A stretch of DNA of 40,206 bases, from the NCBI GenBank assembly GCA_013824165.1, contig PNNH01000050.1, positions 1-40,206 on the forward strand, written 5' to 3'. The position numbers and the translations under genes are program-made. Each line of letters opens with the position of its first letter. The stretch's first letter is position 1. Below are positions 26,960-37,803 of the stretch, piece after piece. The notes under the pieces were generated by a model. That model was not told the origin of the DNA, searched no databases, and was given only the letters and a program-made list of their open reading frames with translations. This DNA is from Methylibium sp. (lineage in GTDB: Bacteria; Pseudomonadota; Gammaproteobacteria; Burkholderiales; Burkholderiaceae_C).

Positions 26960-27256
26960 CTTCACCCCCATCTCCGCGTCTTGTCCGGTGCATGCCGCAC
27001 CGAAAATGATCAATGCCAGAGATATTAGCCGAATCGAATATTCGAAGCGGCCAAATCCCGGCACGGTGGCCGCAGCGTTTGGGAAGTGATGCGCGCGCAC
27101 ATCATTCGCCCGGCAGTAAGTCTCAATGCGGCGCGAGAGGTTCGCGTGCACCCGCTATCGGGTAGCGCTCGGTTTACAGTGTGAAAACCCTGGGTCATCA
27201 TGCCCCGCCAACGCGGTTGGCCCTGAGCGCTATGCTCCAGCCGCAACGTCAACCTT
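26960..27256. other. Divergent intergenic region, cytochrome c4 gene and pilB
   Basis: 297 bases with no convincing gene. It must contain promoters for the cytochrome (minus) and pilB (plus). No sigma-54 site or FNR box fits its consensus well. A TATGCT at 27229 is a weak -10 candidate for pilB. Confidence 0.4.
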
Positions 27257-28984
27257 ATGCCTGTGGACAACTCACTGAGCGAGCCAGCGCACTCCACCCT
27301 TTCGGGCGTGGCTCGCGTCCTCGTCAACGCCGGAAAGCTGCAGTCCCGGGCCGCCGAGGATCTGGTTCGTCAGGCACGCGAGAAGAAGCTCAACTTCGTC
27401 AGCGCCGTCGTGGGCGCTGGCGCCGTCTCGCCGGTTGATCTGGCCCACACGCTGTCCACGGCTTTGGCGCTGCCGCTGCTGGACTTGAATGCGGTCGATC
27501 CGCAGCGCCTGCCCCACAACATCATCGACGCCAAGCTGGCCCACCAGTACCAGGTGGTGGTGCTAGGCCGGCGTGGCAACCGACTGTTCATCGGCGGTGC
27601 CGACCCCACGGACCAGGAGGTCGTCGAGCGCATCAAGTTCGCCACGCAGCTGCAACCCGAGTGGGTGATCGTCGAGCACGACAAGCTGAACAAGCTGTTG
27701 GCGGGCAGCGGTGCCAGCGCCAGTGAAGCGCTGGAGGCCATCGCAGGCGGTGATTTCGATTTCGACATTGCCGAGGAAGACGCCACCCCGAAGGAAGAAG
27801 CTGCCGACATGACCGATGTGGAGGACGCACCTGTGGTGCGTTTTCTGCAGAAGATGTTGATCGACGCGATCAATATGCGTGCCTCGGACCTCCACTTCGA
27901 GCCCTATGAGTACCACTACCGTGTTCGCTTCCGGGTCGACGGCGAGCTGCGCGAGATTACCCAGCCGCCGATAGCGATCAAGGACAAACTGGCCTCGCGC
28001 ATCAAGGTGATTTCGCGCATGGACATCGCCGAGAAACGCGTGCCGCAGGACGGCCGCATGAAGCTCAAGTTCGGCGCCAAGGCGATCGACTTCCGGGTCA
28101 GCACCCTGCCTACCCTGTTTGGCGAGAAGATCGTGATCCGTATCCTGGATCCGTCCTCGGCCAAGCTGGGCATTGAGGCCCTGGGGTACGAGAAAATCGA
28201 GAAGGAGCGCCTGCTTGCCTGCATTCAGCGCCCCTACGGCATGGTCCTGGTCACTGGCCCGACCGGCTCGGGCAAGACCGTCTCGCTCTACACCTGTCTG
28301 AACATCCTGAACCAGCCGGGCGTCAACATCTCCACGGTCGAGGATCCGGCCGAAATCAACTTGCCGGGCGTCAACCAGGTCAACGTCAATGACAAGGCCG
28401 GACTGACTTTCTCGGCGGCGCTGAAGTCCTTCCTGCGCCAGGATCCGGACGTGATCATGGTCGGCGAAATCCGCGACCTTGAGACCGCAGACATCGCCAT
28501 CAAGGCCGCGCAGACCGGCCACATGGTGATGAGCACCTTGCACACCAACGATGCGCCGACCACGCTGACACGCCTGCTGAACATGGGCGTTGCACCGTTC
28601 AACATCGCGTCCAGCGTGCTGCTCATCACAGCCCAGCGACTGGCCCGCCGGCTGTGCGAGAACTGCAAGGCGCCAGCCGAGTACCCGCGCGACGCACTGC
28701 TGCGCGCCGGCTTTGCCGAGGTGGAGCTGGACGGCAGTTGGAAACCTTACCGTGCCGTTGGCTGCTCCAGTTGCAACAACGGGTATCGGGGGCGTGTCGG
28801 TCTTTACCAAGTGATGCCGGTAACCGAAGCGATCCAACGCATCATCCTGTCCGAAGGCACGGCAATGGACATCGCGGCCCAGGCTCGCGCCGAAGGCGTG
28901 CGGGACCTGCGCCAATCCGGCCTGGTCAAGGTCAAGGCAGGCGTGACGACACTGGAAGAAGTGCTTGCGGCCACCAATGAATAA
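27257..28984 (+). CDS. pilB: Type IV pilus extension ATPase PilB
   Basis: Hexameric ATPase that drives pilin polymerisation. 575 aa. An MshEN/GSPII_E N-terminal domain (about 15-150) is followed by an acidic linker (165-190) and the ATPase core. Walker A is GPTGSGKT (334-341). The Asp box contains EDPAEINLPGVNQ, Walker B is VGEIRDLETADIA, and the His box is STLHTND. The zinc-binding tetracysteine motif is CENCKAP and CSSCNNG. pilC follows after 74 bases and then pilD, the standard pilBCD order. Confidence 0.98.
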   Translation: MPVDNSLSEPAHSTLSGVARVLVNAGKLQSRAAEDLVRQAREKKLNFVSAVVGAGAVSPVDLAHTLSTALALPLLDLNAVDPQRLPHNIIDAKLAHQYQVVVLGRRGNRLFIGGADPTDQEVVERIKFATQLQPEWVIVEHDKLNKLLAGSGASASEALEAIAGGDFDFDIAEEDATPKEEAADMTDVEDAPVVRFLQKMLIDAINMRASDLHFEPYEYHYRVRFRVDGELREITQPPIAIKDKLASRIKVISRMDIAEKRVPQDGRMKLKFGAKAIDFRVSTLPTLFGEKIVIRILDPSSAKLGIEALGYEKIEKERLLACIQRPYGMVLVTGPTGSGKTVSLYTCLNILNQPGVNISTVEDPAEINLPGVNQVNVNDKAGLTFSAALKSFLRQDPDVIMVGEIRDLETADIAIKAAQTGHMVMSTLHTNDAPTTLTRLLNMGVAPFNIASSVLLITAQRLARRLCENCKAPAEYPRDALLRAGFAEVELDGSWKPYRAVGCSSCNNGYRGRVGLYQVMPVTEAIQRIILSEGTAMDIAAQARAEGVRDLRQSGLVKVKAGVTTLEEVLAATNE

Positions 28985-29058
28985 GCATCAGCAGCAGCGC
29001 AACAGCAGCGACAGCAAGCGGCCGCAAGCGGCCGGTGGACAGATCCCCAGGAGGTGAT

Positions 29059-30282
29059 ATGGCGACAAGCGCAAGCGCCAAGGGCGGCGTGAAAGACTTC
29101 GTGTTCGAGTGGGAGGGCAAGGACCGCAACGGCAAGATCGTCCGTGGCGAGATCCGCGCCGGCGGCGAAGCGATGGTCAGCGCCACCCTGCGCCGCCAGG
29201 GCATCCTGGTCAGCAAGGTCAAGAAGCGCCGCGTGAGCGGTGGCAAGTCCATCAAGCAGAAGGACATTGCGGTCTTCACGCGCCAGCTCGCCACCATGAT
29301 GCGCGCCGGCGTGCCGCTGCTACAGGCCTTCGACATCGTCGGCCGCGGCAGCACCAACCCGCGCCTGACCCGTCTGCTCAACGAGATCCGCCAGGATGTC
29401 GAGACCGGCACCAGCCTGTCGTCGGCCTTCCGCAAGCACCCGATGTACTTCGACGCGCTGTATTGCAACCTGGTCGAGGCCGGTGAGTCGGGCGGTATCC
29501 TGGAAGCCCTGCTGGACCGCTTGGCGATCTATCAGGAAAAGACTGTCGCACTCAAGAACAAGATCAAATCGGCCCTGACCTACCCGATCGCGGTGATGAT
29601 CGTTGCCATCGTGGTGCTGGCCGTCATCATGATCTTCGTGGTTCCTTCCTTCAAGGATGTGTTCACCTCCTTCGGCGCCGACCTTCCAGCGCCCACGCTG
29701 ATGGTGATTGCCATGTCGGAGTTTTTCGTCGCCTATTGGTGGGCCTTGTTCGGCGGCCTGGGCGGCGGCCTTTACTTCTTCTTCCAGTCCTGGAAACGCT
29801 CCGAGAAGATGCAAAAGGCGATGGACCGTCTGCTGCTGAAGATCCCCGTCTTTGGCGACCTGCTCTACAAGTCGGCCATCGCGCGTTGGACGCGTACGCT
29901 CGCCACCATGTTCGCCGCGGGCGTGCCGCTGGTCGAAGCGCTGGACTCAGTGGGCGGGGCTTCAGGCAACGCCGTGTTTTCCGAGGCCACCGAGAAGATC
30001 CAGCGTGATGTGTCCACCGGCGCCTCGCTGACCACCTCGATGCAGAGCACAGGCATCTTCCCGACCATGGTGATCCAGATGGCCTCGATCGGCGAGGAGT
30101 CCGGCTCGCTGGACCACATGCTGTCCAAGGCCGCCGAGTTCTATGAGGACGAGGTGGACGAGGCCGTCAAGGCGCTGTCCAGCCTGATGGAGCCCTTCAT
30201 CATCGTGATCCTGGGCACGCTGATCGGCGGCATCGTGGTGGCCATGTACCTGCCCATCTTCAAGCTCGGCCAGGTGGTCTGA
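29059..30282 (+). CDS. pilC: Type IV pilus inner-membrane platform protein PilC
   Basis: Polytopic platform protein of the pilus machine that couples PilB to pilin. 407 aa from the ATG at 29059, preceded by AGGAGGTGAT, an almost complete complement of the 16S rRNA 3' end, so expression should be high; a Met at 29035 is rejected for that reason. Two GspF domains (about 65-190 and 270-395) each carry the FTRQLATMMRAGVPLLQAFD-type block. Three membrane helices lie near 170-195, 215-240 and 375-400. pilD begins 9 bases downstream. Confidence 0.97.
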   Translation: MATSASAKGGVKDFVFEWEGKDRNGKIVRGEIRAGGEAMVSATLRRQGILVSKVKKRRVSGGKSIKQKDIAVFTRQLATMMRAGVPLLQAFDIVGRGSTNPRLTRLLNEIRQDVETGTSLSSAFRKHPMYFDALYCNLVEAGESGGILEALLDRLAIYQEKTVALKNKIKSALTYPIAVMIVAIVVLAVIMIFVVPSFKDVFTSFGADLPAPTLMVIAMSEFFVAYWWALFGGLGGGLYFFFQSWKRSEKMQKAMDRLLLKIPVFGDLLYKSAIARWTRTLATMFAAGVPLVEALDSVGGASGNAVFSEATEKIQRDVSTGASLTTSMQSTGIFPTMVIQMASIGEESGSLDHMLSKAAEFYEDEVDEAVKALSSLMEPFIIVILGTLIGGIVVAMYLPIFKLGQVV

Positions 30283-30291
30283 AACAACGCT

Positions 30292-31224
30292 ATGACTTTC
30301 TACTTCGATTGGCTGCTCACGCCCTGGGGTCTGGGCCTGCTGGGCCTGTGCATCGGCAGCTTCCTGAATGTGGTGATCCACCGCCTGCCGCTGATGATGG
30401 AGCGCCAGTGGCTGGCCGACGCCGCCGCCCAGCTGGCGGACGTCAACGGCCTGCTCCGAGCCGGCGGCCTGAGCAAGCCACTGGCTGACAAGCTGTCGAT
30501 CGCCGCGGGCGATGCGGCACAGCAGTTCGAGAAGCTGGCACCGCTAGGCATCGCCAAGCCGCGCTCGCGCTGCCCGCAATGCGGCCACCAACTGGCCTGG
30601 CACGAGAATCTGCCGCTGTTCGGCTGGCTGCGCCTGGGTGGCCGCTGTTCCTCCTGCAAGACCCGCATCTCGGCGCGCTATCCGCTGATCGAGTTGCTGA
30701 CCGGGCTCGCCTTTGCCGCCATCGGCTGGCGTTTCGGCGCCCAGCCGGCCAGCCTGCTGTGGTGCGGCTTCATCGCCGCATTGATCGCGCTGGCAGCGAT
30801 CGACTGGGACACCACCTTGCTGCCCGACTCCATCAACCAGCCCTTGCTCTGGGCCGGCCTTGCCGCAGCCTTGATGGGGTGGACCGGCGTGTCGCTGACG
30901 GCGTCGCTGAGCGGCGCCCTGCTCGGCTATCTGTCGCTGTGGTCGGTCTACTGGCTCTTCAAGCTGACCACCGGCAAGGAAGGCATGGGCTACGGCGACT
31001 TCAAGCTGCTGGCAGCCCTGGGCGCCTGGCTGGGCTGGCAGATGGTGCTGCCCATCGTGCTGGGCGCCTCGGTGATCGGCGCGCTCGTCGGCATCGGCAT
31101 GAAGCTCTCCAGCAACCTGCGCGAAGGTCGCTATGTACCTTTCGGCCCCTTTCTGGCGGGTGGCGGCCTGGTCGTGCTGTTCGCCGGCTCGGAGCGCGTC
31201 CTGGGCTGGATGGGTTGGGCCTAA
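30292..31224 (+). CDS. pilD: Prepilin peptidase / N-methyltransferase PilD
   Basis: Cleaves and N-methylates type IV prepilins. 310 aa. The N-terminal GSFLNVVIHRLPLMME block marks the family. The cytoplasmic zinc-binding tetracysteine set is C94/C97 (CPQCGHQL) and C119/C122 (CSSCKTR), needed for methylation. The aspartyl protease residues lie in AAIDWDTTLLPDSIN (D171/D173 region) and GMGYGDFKLL (D236). About eight membrane segments are present. It follows pilC by 9 bases and precedes coaE by 36, the usual order in beta- and gammaproteobacteria. Confidence 0.97.
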   Translation: MTFYFDWLLTPWGLGLLGLCIGSFLNVVIHRLPLMMERQWLADAAAQLADVNGLLRAGGLSKPLADKLSIAAGDAAQQFEKLAPLGIAKPRSRCPQCGHQLAWHENLPLFGWLRLGGRCSSCKTRISARYPLIELLTGLAFAAIGWRFGAQPASLLWCGFIAALIALAAIDWDTTLLPDSINQPLLWAGLAAALMGWTGVSLTASLSGALLGYLSLWSVYWLFKLTTGKEGMGYGDFKLLAALGAWLGWQMVLPIVLGASVIGALVGIGMKLSSNLREGRYVPFGPFLAGGGLVVLFAGSERVLGWMGWA

Positions 31225-31260
31225 AGCCGTCCGCGTGGCTTCAAGCTTGAGCCAACGCCT

Positions 31261-31860
31261 ATGCGCATCGGCCTGACCGGCGGTATCGGCAGCGGCAAGA
31301 GCACCGTCTCTGCCTTTCTGATGGAAGGCGGTGCGGCCGTCATCGACGCGGATGCCATCTCGCGCGAACTGACCGGCCCGGGTGGCGCAGCGATGCCGGC
31401 CATCGCGGCCGCCTTCGGGCCACGGGCGCTGGACAGCCACGGCGCACTCGATCGGGCGCATATGCGCGAGCTGGCGTTCAGCGACCCCGACGCGCGCCTG
31501 CGCCTGGAAGCTATCCTGCACCCGATGATCGGCCGGGAAACCGAAGCCCGCGCCGCGGCGGCGCAGGCGCCACTGCTGGTCTTCGACGTGCCCCTGCTGG
31601 TCGAATCAGGGCGCTGGCGCCAGCGGGTCGATCGCGTGCTGGTGGTGGACTGCGAGGAAGAGACGCAGATTCTGCGCGTCATGCAGCGCTCGGGCTGGAC
31701 GCGCGAAGGGGTCGAGGCCGTTCTCAAGCAGCAGGCCAGCCGGGCCCGTCGGCGCGGCGCGGCCGATGCCGTGATCTACAACGAGCGCTGCAGCGTTGCC
31801 GAATTGCGCCAGCAAGTCCTGGCCCTGGCAAAGCGTTGGCAAGGTGCCGGCAAGGCGTGA
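31261..31860 (+). CDS. coaE: Dephospho-CoA kinase
   Basis: Last step of coenzyme A synthesis, phosphorylating dephospho-CoA at the ribose 3' position. 199 aa. The P-loop is GLTGGIGSGKST (4-15). DADAISRELTGPGG carries the catalytic Asp, and LHPMIGRE and DVPLLVESG match the family. The LID/CoA-binding region around RSGWTREGVEAVLKQQ is present. It lies in the pilD-coaE-zapD-yacG order conserved in proteobacteria, and zapD follows after about 100 bases. Confidence 0.97.
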   Translation: MRIGLTGGIGSGKSTVSAFLMEGGAAVIDADAISRELTGPGGAAMPAIAAAFGPRALDSHGALDRAHMRELAFSDPDARLRLEAILHPMIGRETEARAAAAQAPLLVFDVPLLVESGRWRQRVDRVLVVDCEEETQILRVMQRSGWTREGVEAVLKQQASRARRRGAADAVIYNERCSVAELRQQVLALAKRWQGAGKA

Positions 31861-31962
31861 TTCAAGGGCAAAGCCCAGGCCGAGAGGCGCGCGCATGTGA
31901 AACAATCGGTGCCGGCGCATTGGGCGCCATCGATCTGTGCTCACCGACAAGGAACGGCCGCC

Positions 31963-32718
31963 TTGGTCCTCTACGAATATCCGTTCAACGAGAGCATCCG
32001 CACGATGCTGCGTCTGGAACATCTGTTCGACCGTCTGGGGGAGCTGATCCCGCGCGACACCGCGCTGGACCATCACTTCGCCCTGGTGACCATCTTCGAG
32101 ATCATGGACGTCGCCTCGCGCGCCGACCTGAAATCCGACCTGCTCAAGGAGCTTGAGCGCCACAAGGCCCTGCTCAACAGCTACCGTGGCAATCCGGCCA
32201 TCTCGGAAAGCGCGCTCGACGAAGTGGTGCAGCGCATCGATCACGCCTTCACCGGCCTCAACCAGCTCAGTGGCAAGGCCGGCCATGCGCTGACCACCAA
32301 TGACTGGCTGATGAGCATCCGCAGCCGCATCAGCATTCCGGGCGGCACCTGCGAGTTCGACCTGCCGGCCTACTACACCTGGCAGCAGTTTCTGCCGGCG
32401 CGCCGCCGCAACGACCTGATCCAGTGGACGCAATCGCTGATGCCGCTGGCTGAAGCGCTGCGTGTGCTGCTGGGCCTGCTGCGCGATTCCGGCGCCCCCC
32501 ACAAGGTGGCCGCCCAGGGCGGCCAGTTCCAGCAGAGCCTGCCGGCCGGCCGCACGTACCAGCTGCTACGCATGCGCATCGATCCCAGCCTGGGCCTGAT
32601 TCCCGAGATCACCGGCCACCGGCTGATGGTCTCGATCCGGCTGATGCGCCAGGACGAAGAAGGCCGGCTCAAGCTGGCCGCACAGGACGCCAGCTTCGAG
32701 CTGACCTTGTGCTCATGA
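31963..32718 (+). CDS. zapD: Cell division protein ZapD
   Basis: Cytoplasmic protein that bundles FtsZ filaments in the Z ring. 251 aa from a TTG at 31963 with AAGGA nine bases upstream. This start gives (M)[18 protein letters not shown], which fits the family; the open frame reaches a GTG at 31897, but the 22 extra residues do not resemble ZapD. E. coli ZapD has 247 residues. The central block [15 protein letters not shown] and the C-terminal [20 protein letters not shown] are well conserved. The stop overlaps the yacG start by 4 bases. Confidence 0.94.
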   Translation: MVLYEYPFNESIRTMLRLEHLFDRLGELIPRDTALDHHFALVTIFEIMDVASRADLKSDLLKELERHKALLNSYRGNPAISESALDEVVQRIDHAFTGLNQLSGKAGHALTTNDWLMSIRSRISIPGGTCEFDLPAYYTWQQFLPARRRNDLIQWTQSLMPLAEALRVLLGLLRDSGAPHKVAAQGGQFQQSLPAGRTYQLLRMRIDPSLGLIPEITGHRLMVSIRLMRQDEEGRLKLAAQDASFELTLCS

Positions 32719-32915
32719 GCACGCCGAACCCGACTCCCGGCGCACGCATCGTGCGCTGCCCCACCTGCGGCGGCGACAGCATTTATGCGCCCAGCAATCT
32801 GTGGCGCCCCTTCTGCAGCGAGCGCTGCCGTCAGATCGATCTGGGCGCCTGGGCCAGCGAGAGCTTCCGCGTCGAAGCAGCGCCGCCCACGGATGACCAG
32901 GACTTAGAGCAGTAA
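32715..32915 (+). CDS. yacG: DNA gyrase inhibitor YacG (zinc-binding)
   Basis: 66-aa zinc-finger protein, homologue of E. coli YacG, which binds GyrB. The four zinc cysteines are in [12 protein letters not shown] and [13 protein letters not shown]; the [14 protein letters not shown] signature is intact. The C-terminal tail is acidic (TDDQDLEQ). The start ATG overlaps the zapD stop. Its 3' end overlaps the opposite-strand HAD gene by 12 bases. Confidence 0.95.
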   Translation: MSTPNPTPGARIVRCPTCGGDSIYAPSNLWRPFCSERCRQIDLGAWASESFRVEAAPPTDDQDLEQ

Positions 32916-33517
32916 GCCCTGCTGCTGCAACTCGGCCCGCGCAGCCGCGGCCGTGCTGAAGTGCAAGGCCTGCCAGCCCAGCGCGCGCGCGGCGTCGATA
33001 TTGACCGGATGGTCGTCCAGGAAGAGGCAGCTCTCAGGCGCCACGCCAAACCGCGCGGTCGCCAGCTGGAACACCTCGGCGCGCGGCTTCGAGAGCTTGA
33101 CCCGTCCCGAGAACACCCCTGCCTCGAACCAGTCGGCCAGCGGATAGCGCTGCTCAAGCCCGTCGGCATAGGGCTCGGGCATGTTCGACAGATAGAACAG
33201 GCGATGGCCCGCCGCCTTGAGGTCCTGAATCAGCGCCACGGTCTCGGGCACTGCCTGCAGCTCATCGGGCACCGCATCCACGACCTGCTGCACCTCCGCG
33301 CGCGACCAGCCGGTGCGCGCGCTGATGCGTGCCACCACCTCGTCCGCACCGATCAGGCCCTGGTCAAAAGCGCCCCAGTCACCGCTGTAGTTCTGAAAGA
33401 ACTCGGCGGCCGCCGCGACGCCCTGCTCCAGGCTGCTCACACGCTGCGGCCAGACGCGCGCCAGCAAGCTGGGCGGATGCCAGCGGAACACCACCCCACC
33501 GAAGTCGAAGACGATGT

Positions 33518-33521
<4 letters not shown>
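32904..33521 (-). CDS. HAD-family phosphatase (YihX-like)
   Basis: 205 aa from the ATG at 33521 ([14 protein letters not shown]); the frame is open to 33662, but that part overlaps pgi and is not HAD-like. Motif I is DFGGV with the nucleophile D6. Motif II is FYLSNMPE, and the lysine and acidic motifs lie in [10 protein letters not shown] and [19 protein letters not shown]. The cap type and length match YihX, an alpha-glucose-1-phosphate phosphatase, which would suit its coupling to glucose-6-phosphate isomerase: its start overlaps the pgi stop by 4 bases. The substrate is inferred, not shown. Confidence 0.88.
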
Positions 33522-35157
<1,636 letters not shown>

Positions 35158-35161
<4 letters not shown>

Positions 35162-36105
35162 AGGCCCAGGATGATCTGGTCGAGCTTACCGGCGTCCACC
35201 GCGAAGGCGCGGATGCCCTCGGCCAGCTTCTCGGTCGCCATGGCGTCCTGGTTCAGCGCGTAGCGGAAGCCCGCCTCGTCATAGCTGACCGGCGCGATTT
35301 CGGCTGCACGTGCGGCGTCGGCATCCAGCACGCATTGCAGCGGCGCTTCGCTGGCCTGCAGCTGTGCCAGCAGCTCGGGGCTGATGGTCAGCAGGTCGCA
35401 GCCGGCCAGTGCCTGGATCTGCCCGACATTGCGGAAGCTGGCGCCCATCACCTCGGTGGCGATTGCGTGCTTCTTGTAGTAGTTAAAGATCTGGGTCACC
35501 GACTTGACGCCCGGGTCGCTAACCCCCGCATTGGACGCCTCGTCCCAAGCGCTGCCGGCGCTCTTCTTGTACCAGTCGTAGATGCGTCCGACAAAGGGCG
35601 AGATCAGCTGCACACCCGCCTCGCCGCAGGCCACCGCCTGGCAGAAGGAGAACAGCAGCGTCAGGTTGCAGCGGATGCCTTCGCGTTCCAGCTCGCGCGC
35701 CGCCTGGATGCCTTCCCAGGTCGAGGCCACCTTGATCAGCACGCGCTCACGCGAAATGCCGGCGGCCTCGTACAGGCCGATGATGCGATGGGCGCGCGCG
35801 ATCGTCGCCGCCTTGTCGAAGCTCAGCCGGGCGTCCACCTCGGTGGACACGCGGCCGGGCACGACCTTCAGTATCTCCAGACCGAAGCGCACAAGCACCT
35901 GGTCCACGATCTGGTCCAGCGGCTGGCCGCGGTGGGCCTGCACCGTGTCCTTCAGCAGTGGCGCATAGTCGCTGGACTGCACCGCCTTGAGGATCAGCGA
36001 GGGATTGGTCGTCGCATCGCGCGGCGCGAACTGCGCCAGTTGCAGGAAGTTGCCGGTGTCGGCAACAACCGTGGTGAAAGCCTTCAGTTGTTCGAGCTGA
36101 TTCAT
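35158..36105 (-). CDS. tal: Transaldolase
   Basis: Pentose-phosphate enzyme moving dihydroxyacetone units. 315 aa, class I transaldolase (TalB type). [15 protein letters not shown] holds the early active-site Asp region. [12 protein letters not shown] and [12 protein letters not shown] follow, with the Schiff-base lysine at K125. [14 protein letters not shown] and [14 protein letters not shown] complete the barrel. It is the first gene of tal-pgi-HAD. The 234-base gap to zwf holds candidate regulator sites shared by both directions. Confidence 0.98.
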
Positions 36106-36235
36106 CGTGATTCCAGACAGTGATGCGGCATGCCCCTCGATTAGACCCGGGCGCCGCTGATCTCAAGTTACATGCGAAGCCTGCACCGCCACCGCGCCTG
36201 GCGCCTATGGCACCAAGCAGCGAAGCCAACAGCAG

Positions 36236-36285
36236 TTGACCGCAACAAGAAACTTATGCATCATAATTCCAGAAACTTTGTTACA
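36236..36285. promoter_or_regulatory. Candidate HexR operator/promoter region between tal and zwf
   Basis: AGAAACTT occurs twice, at 36248-36255 and 36271-36278, 23 bases apart. On the minus strand the second reads TGTAACAAAGTTTCT (36285-36271), a partial match to the HexR palindrome TGTAR-N5-YTACA type. TTGACC (36236) and CATAAT (36262) resemble promoter boxes, but the 20-base spacing is too long. Position between a tal-pgi operon and zwf-hexR supports HexR control. Confidence 0.35.
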
Positions 36286-36339
36286 TCAAGTACCTGCATG
36301 CCTGGCCCGGCGTGAGCGGGTACGGCACCAAGGCACGGC

Positions 36340-37785
36340 ATGTCATTCGATCTCGTCTTCTTCGGCGGCACTGGCGATCTCACCTGGCGCAAGCTGATGC
36401 CTGCGCTGTTCCAGGCGTTCCGGCACGGCAAGCTGCCCAGCGGCGGACGAATCCTGGCGGTGGCCCGCGACGAGATGAGCGACGAGCGCTACCGCGAGTG
36501 GCTGAAGGAGCGCTTTCGTGAAGTCGATGGCTCCAAGCGCCCCAACGATGAAGAGTTCGAGCGCTTCGCCGCCTTGGTGCACTACCGTCGCATGGATCTG
36601 TCCCAGCCTGAGCATTACCTGCGCTTGAAGGAGTGGCTGGCGACCGGGCAGGCCGAGACCGTGGTGCTGTACCTCGCCACCAGCCCGCATCTGTTCACGC
36701 AGATCTGCGAGCAGCTCGGCGCAGCCGGCCTGAACGAACCGCGCGTGCGCATCGTGCTGGAGAAGCCGCTGGGCCACGACCTGGCCAGCGCGCAGCAGAT
36801 CAACCGCGTGGTGCGCTCGGTGTTCAGGGAAGAACAGGCCTTCCGCATCGACCACTATCTGGGCAAGCCCTCGGTGCAGAACCTGATGGCGCTGCGCTTC
36901 GGCAATGCGCTGTTCGAGCCGCTGTGGCGGCGCGAGAGCATCGCCAACATCCAGATCACGCTGGCAGAGTCGCTGGGCGTCGGCACGCGCGGGCCCTTCT
37001 ACGACGGCACCGGCGCGCTGCGCGACATGATCCAGAACCATGCGCTGCAGCTCTTGACGATGATCGCGATGGAGCCGCCGTCGACCAACGATGCGGACGC
37101 CATCCGTGACGAGAAGCTCAAGGTGCTGCGCTCGCTCAAGCCCTTCAGCGCCGAGAGCGTGGCGCGCGACGTGGTGCGCGGCCAGTACCGCGCCGGCACG
37201 GTGGACGGCAAGGCGGTTGTCTCCTATCTCGACGAAGGCAAGATCCCGGCCGACAGCCAGACCGAGACCTTCGTGGCGCTGCGCACCGAGGTGCAGAACT
37301 GGCGTTGGGCCGGCGTGCCCTTCTACCTGCGCACCGGCAAGCGCCTGGCCGCGCGCGACGCGCAGATCGTCGTCAACTTCCGGCCGGTGCCGCACCCGAT
37401 CTTTCCGGGCACCAGCCAAGCCAATCGCCTGGTCATCAAGCTGCAGCCCGAGGACGGGCTGGAACTGCACCTGCTGGCGGCCAAGGGCGGTGCCCATGGC
37501 GAGGCGCTGGCCCCGGTCTCGCTGGACCTGGACTTCGACAAGGCCTTTGCCGCCAACCGGGTGGGCGCTTACGAGCGCCTTTTGCTGGACGCCATCGCCG
37601 GCCGACTGAATCTGTTCGTGCGCAGCGATGAGCAGGAACAGGCCTGGCGCTGGGTCGAGCCCATCCTGGACGCCTGGCGCCTGGACAGCGGCGGCCCGCG
37701 CCCCTACAGCGCCGGCAGCTGGGGCCCACCGGCCGCCAGCGCGCTGGTGGCCCGCGACGGCTTCGCCTGGGCGGAAGAACATTGA
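36340..37785 (+). CDS. zwf: Glucose-6-phosphate 1-dehydrogenase
   Basis: Oxidises glucose-6-phosphate to 6-phosphogluconolactone, entry to the pentose-phosphate and Entner-Doudoroff routes. 481 aa from the ATG at 36340. The NADP site is FFGGTGDLTWRKLMPAL (Thr replaces the usual Ser or Ala of GASGDL). The catalytic block is FRIDHYLGKPSVQNL, and EKPLGHDLASA and PFYLRTGKRL are present. hexR, which regulates this pathway, starts 18 bases downstream, so the two are co-transcribed. Confidence 0.98.
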   Translation: MSFDLVFFGGTGDLTWRKLMPALFQAFRHGKLPSGGRILAVARDEMSDERYREWLKERFREVDGSKRPNDEEFERFAALVHYRRMDLSQPEHYLRLKEWLATGQAETVVLYLATSPHLFTQICEQLGAAGLNEPRVRIVLEKPLGHDLASAQQINRVVRSVFREEQAFRIDHYLGKPSVQNLMALRFGNALFEPLWRRESIANIQITLAESLGVGTRGPFYDGTGALRDMIQNHALQLLTMIAMEPPSTNDADAIRDEKLKVLRSLKPFSAESVARDVVRGQYRAGTVDGKAVVSYLDEGKIPADSQTETFVALRTEVQNWRWAGVPFYLRTGKRLAARDAQIVVNFRPVPHPIFPGTSQANRLVIKLQPEDGLELHLLAAKGGAHGEALAPVSLDLDFDKAFAANRVGAYERLLLDAIAGRLNLFVRSDEQEQAWRWVEPILDAWRLDSGGPRPYSAGSWGPPAASALVARDGFAWAEEH

Positions 37786-37803
37786 ATAGAAAGCGACTGC
37801 GCC

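Noticed and set aside
27563-28915. A 450-codon minus-strand frame opposite pilB
   Set aside because: The plus strand encodes a complete PilB with all ATPase motifs; the opposite frame shows no domain.
36236-36267. TTGACC/CATAAT as a standard zwf promoter
   Set aside because: The spacing of 20 bases is outside the usual 16-18; kept only as part of the regulatory region.
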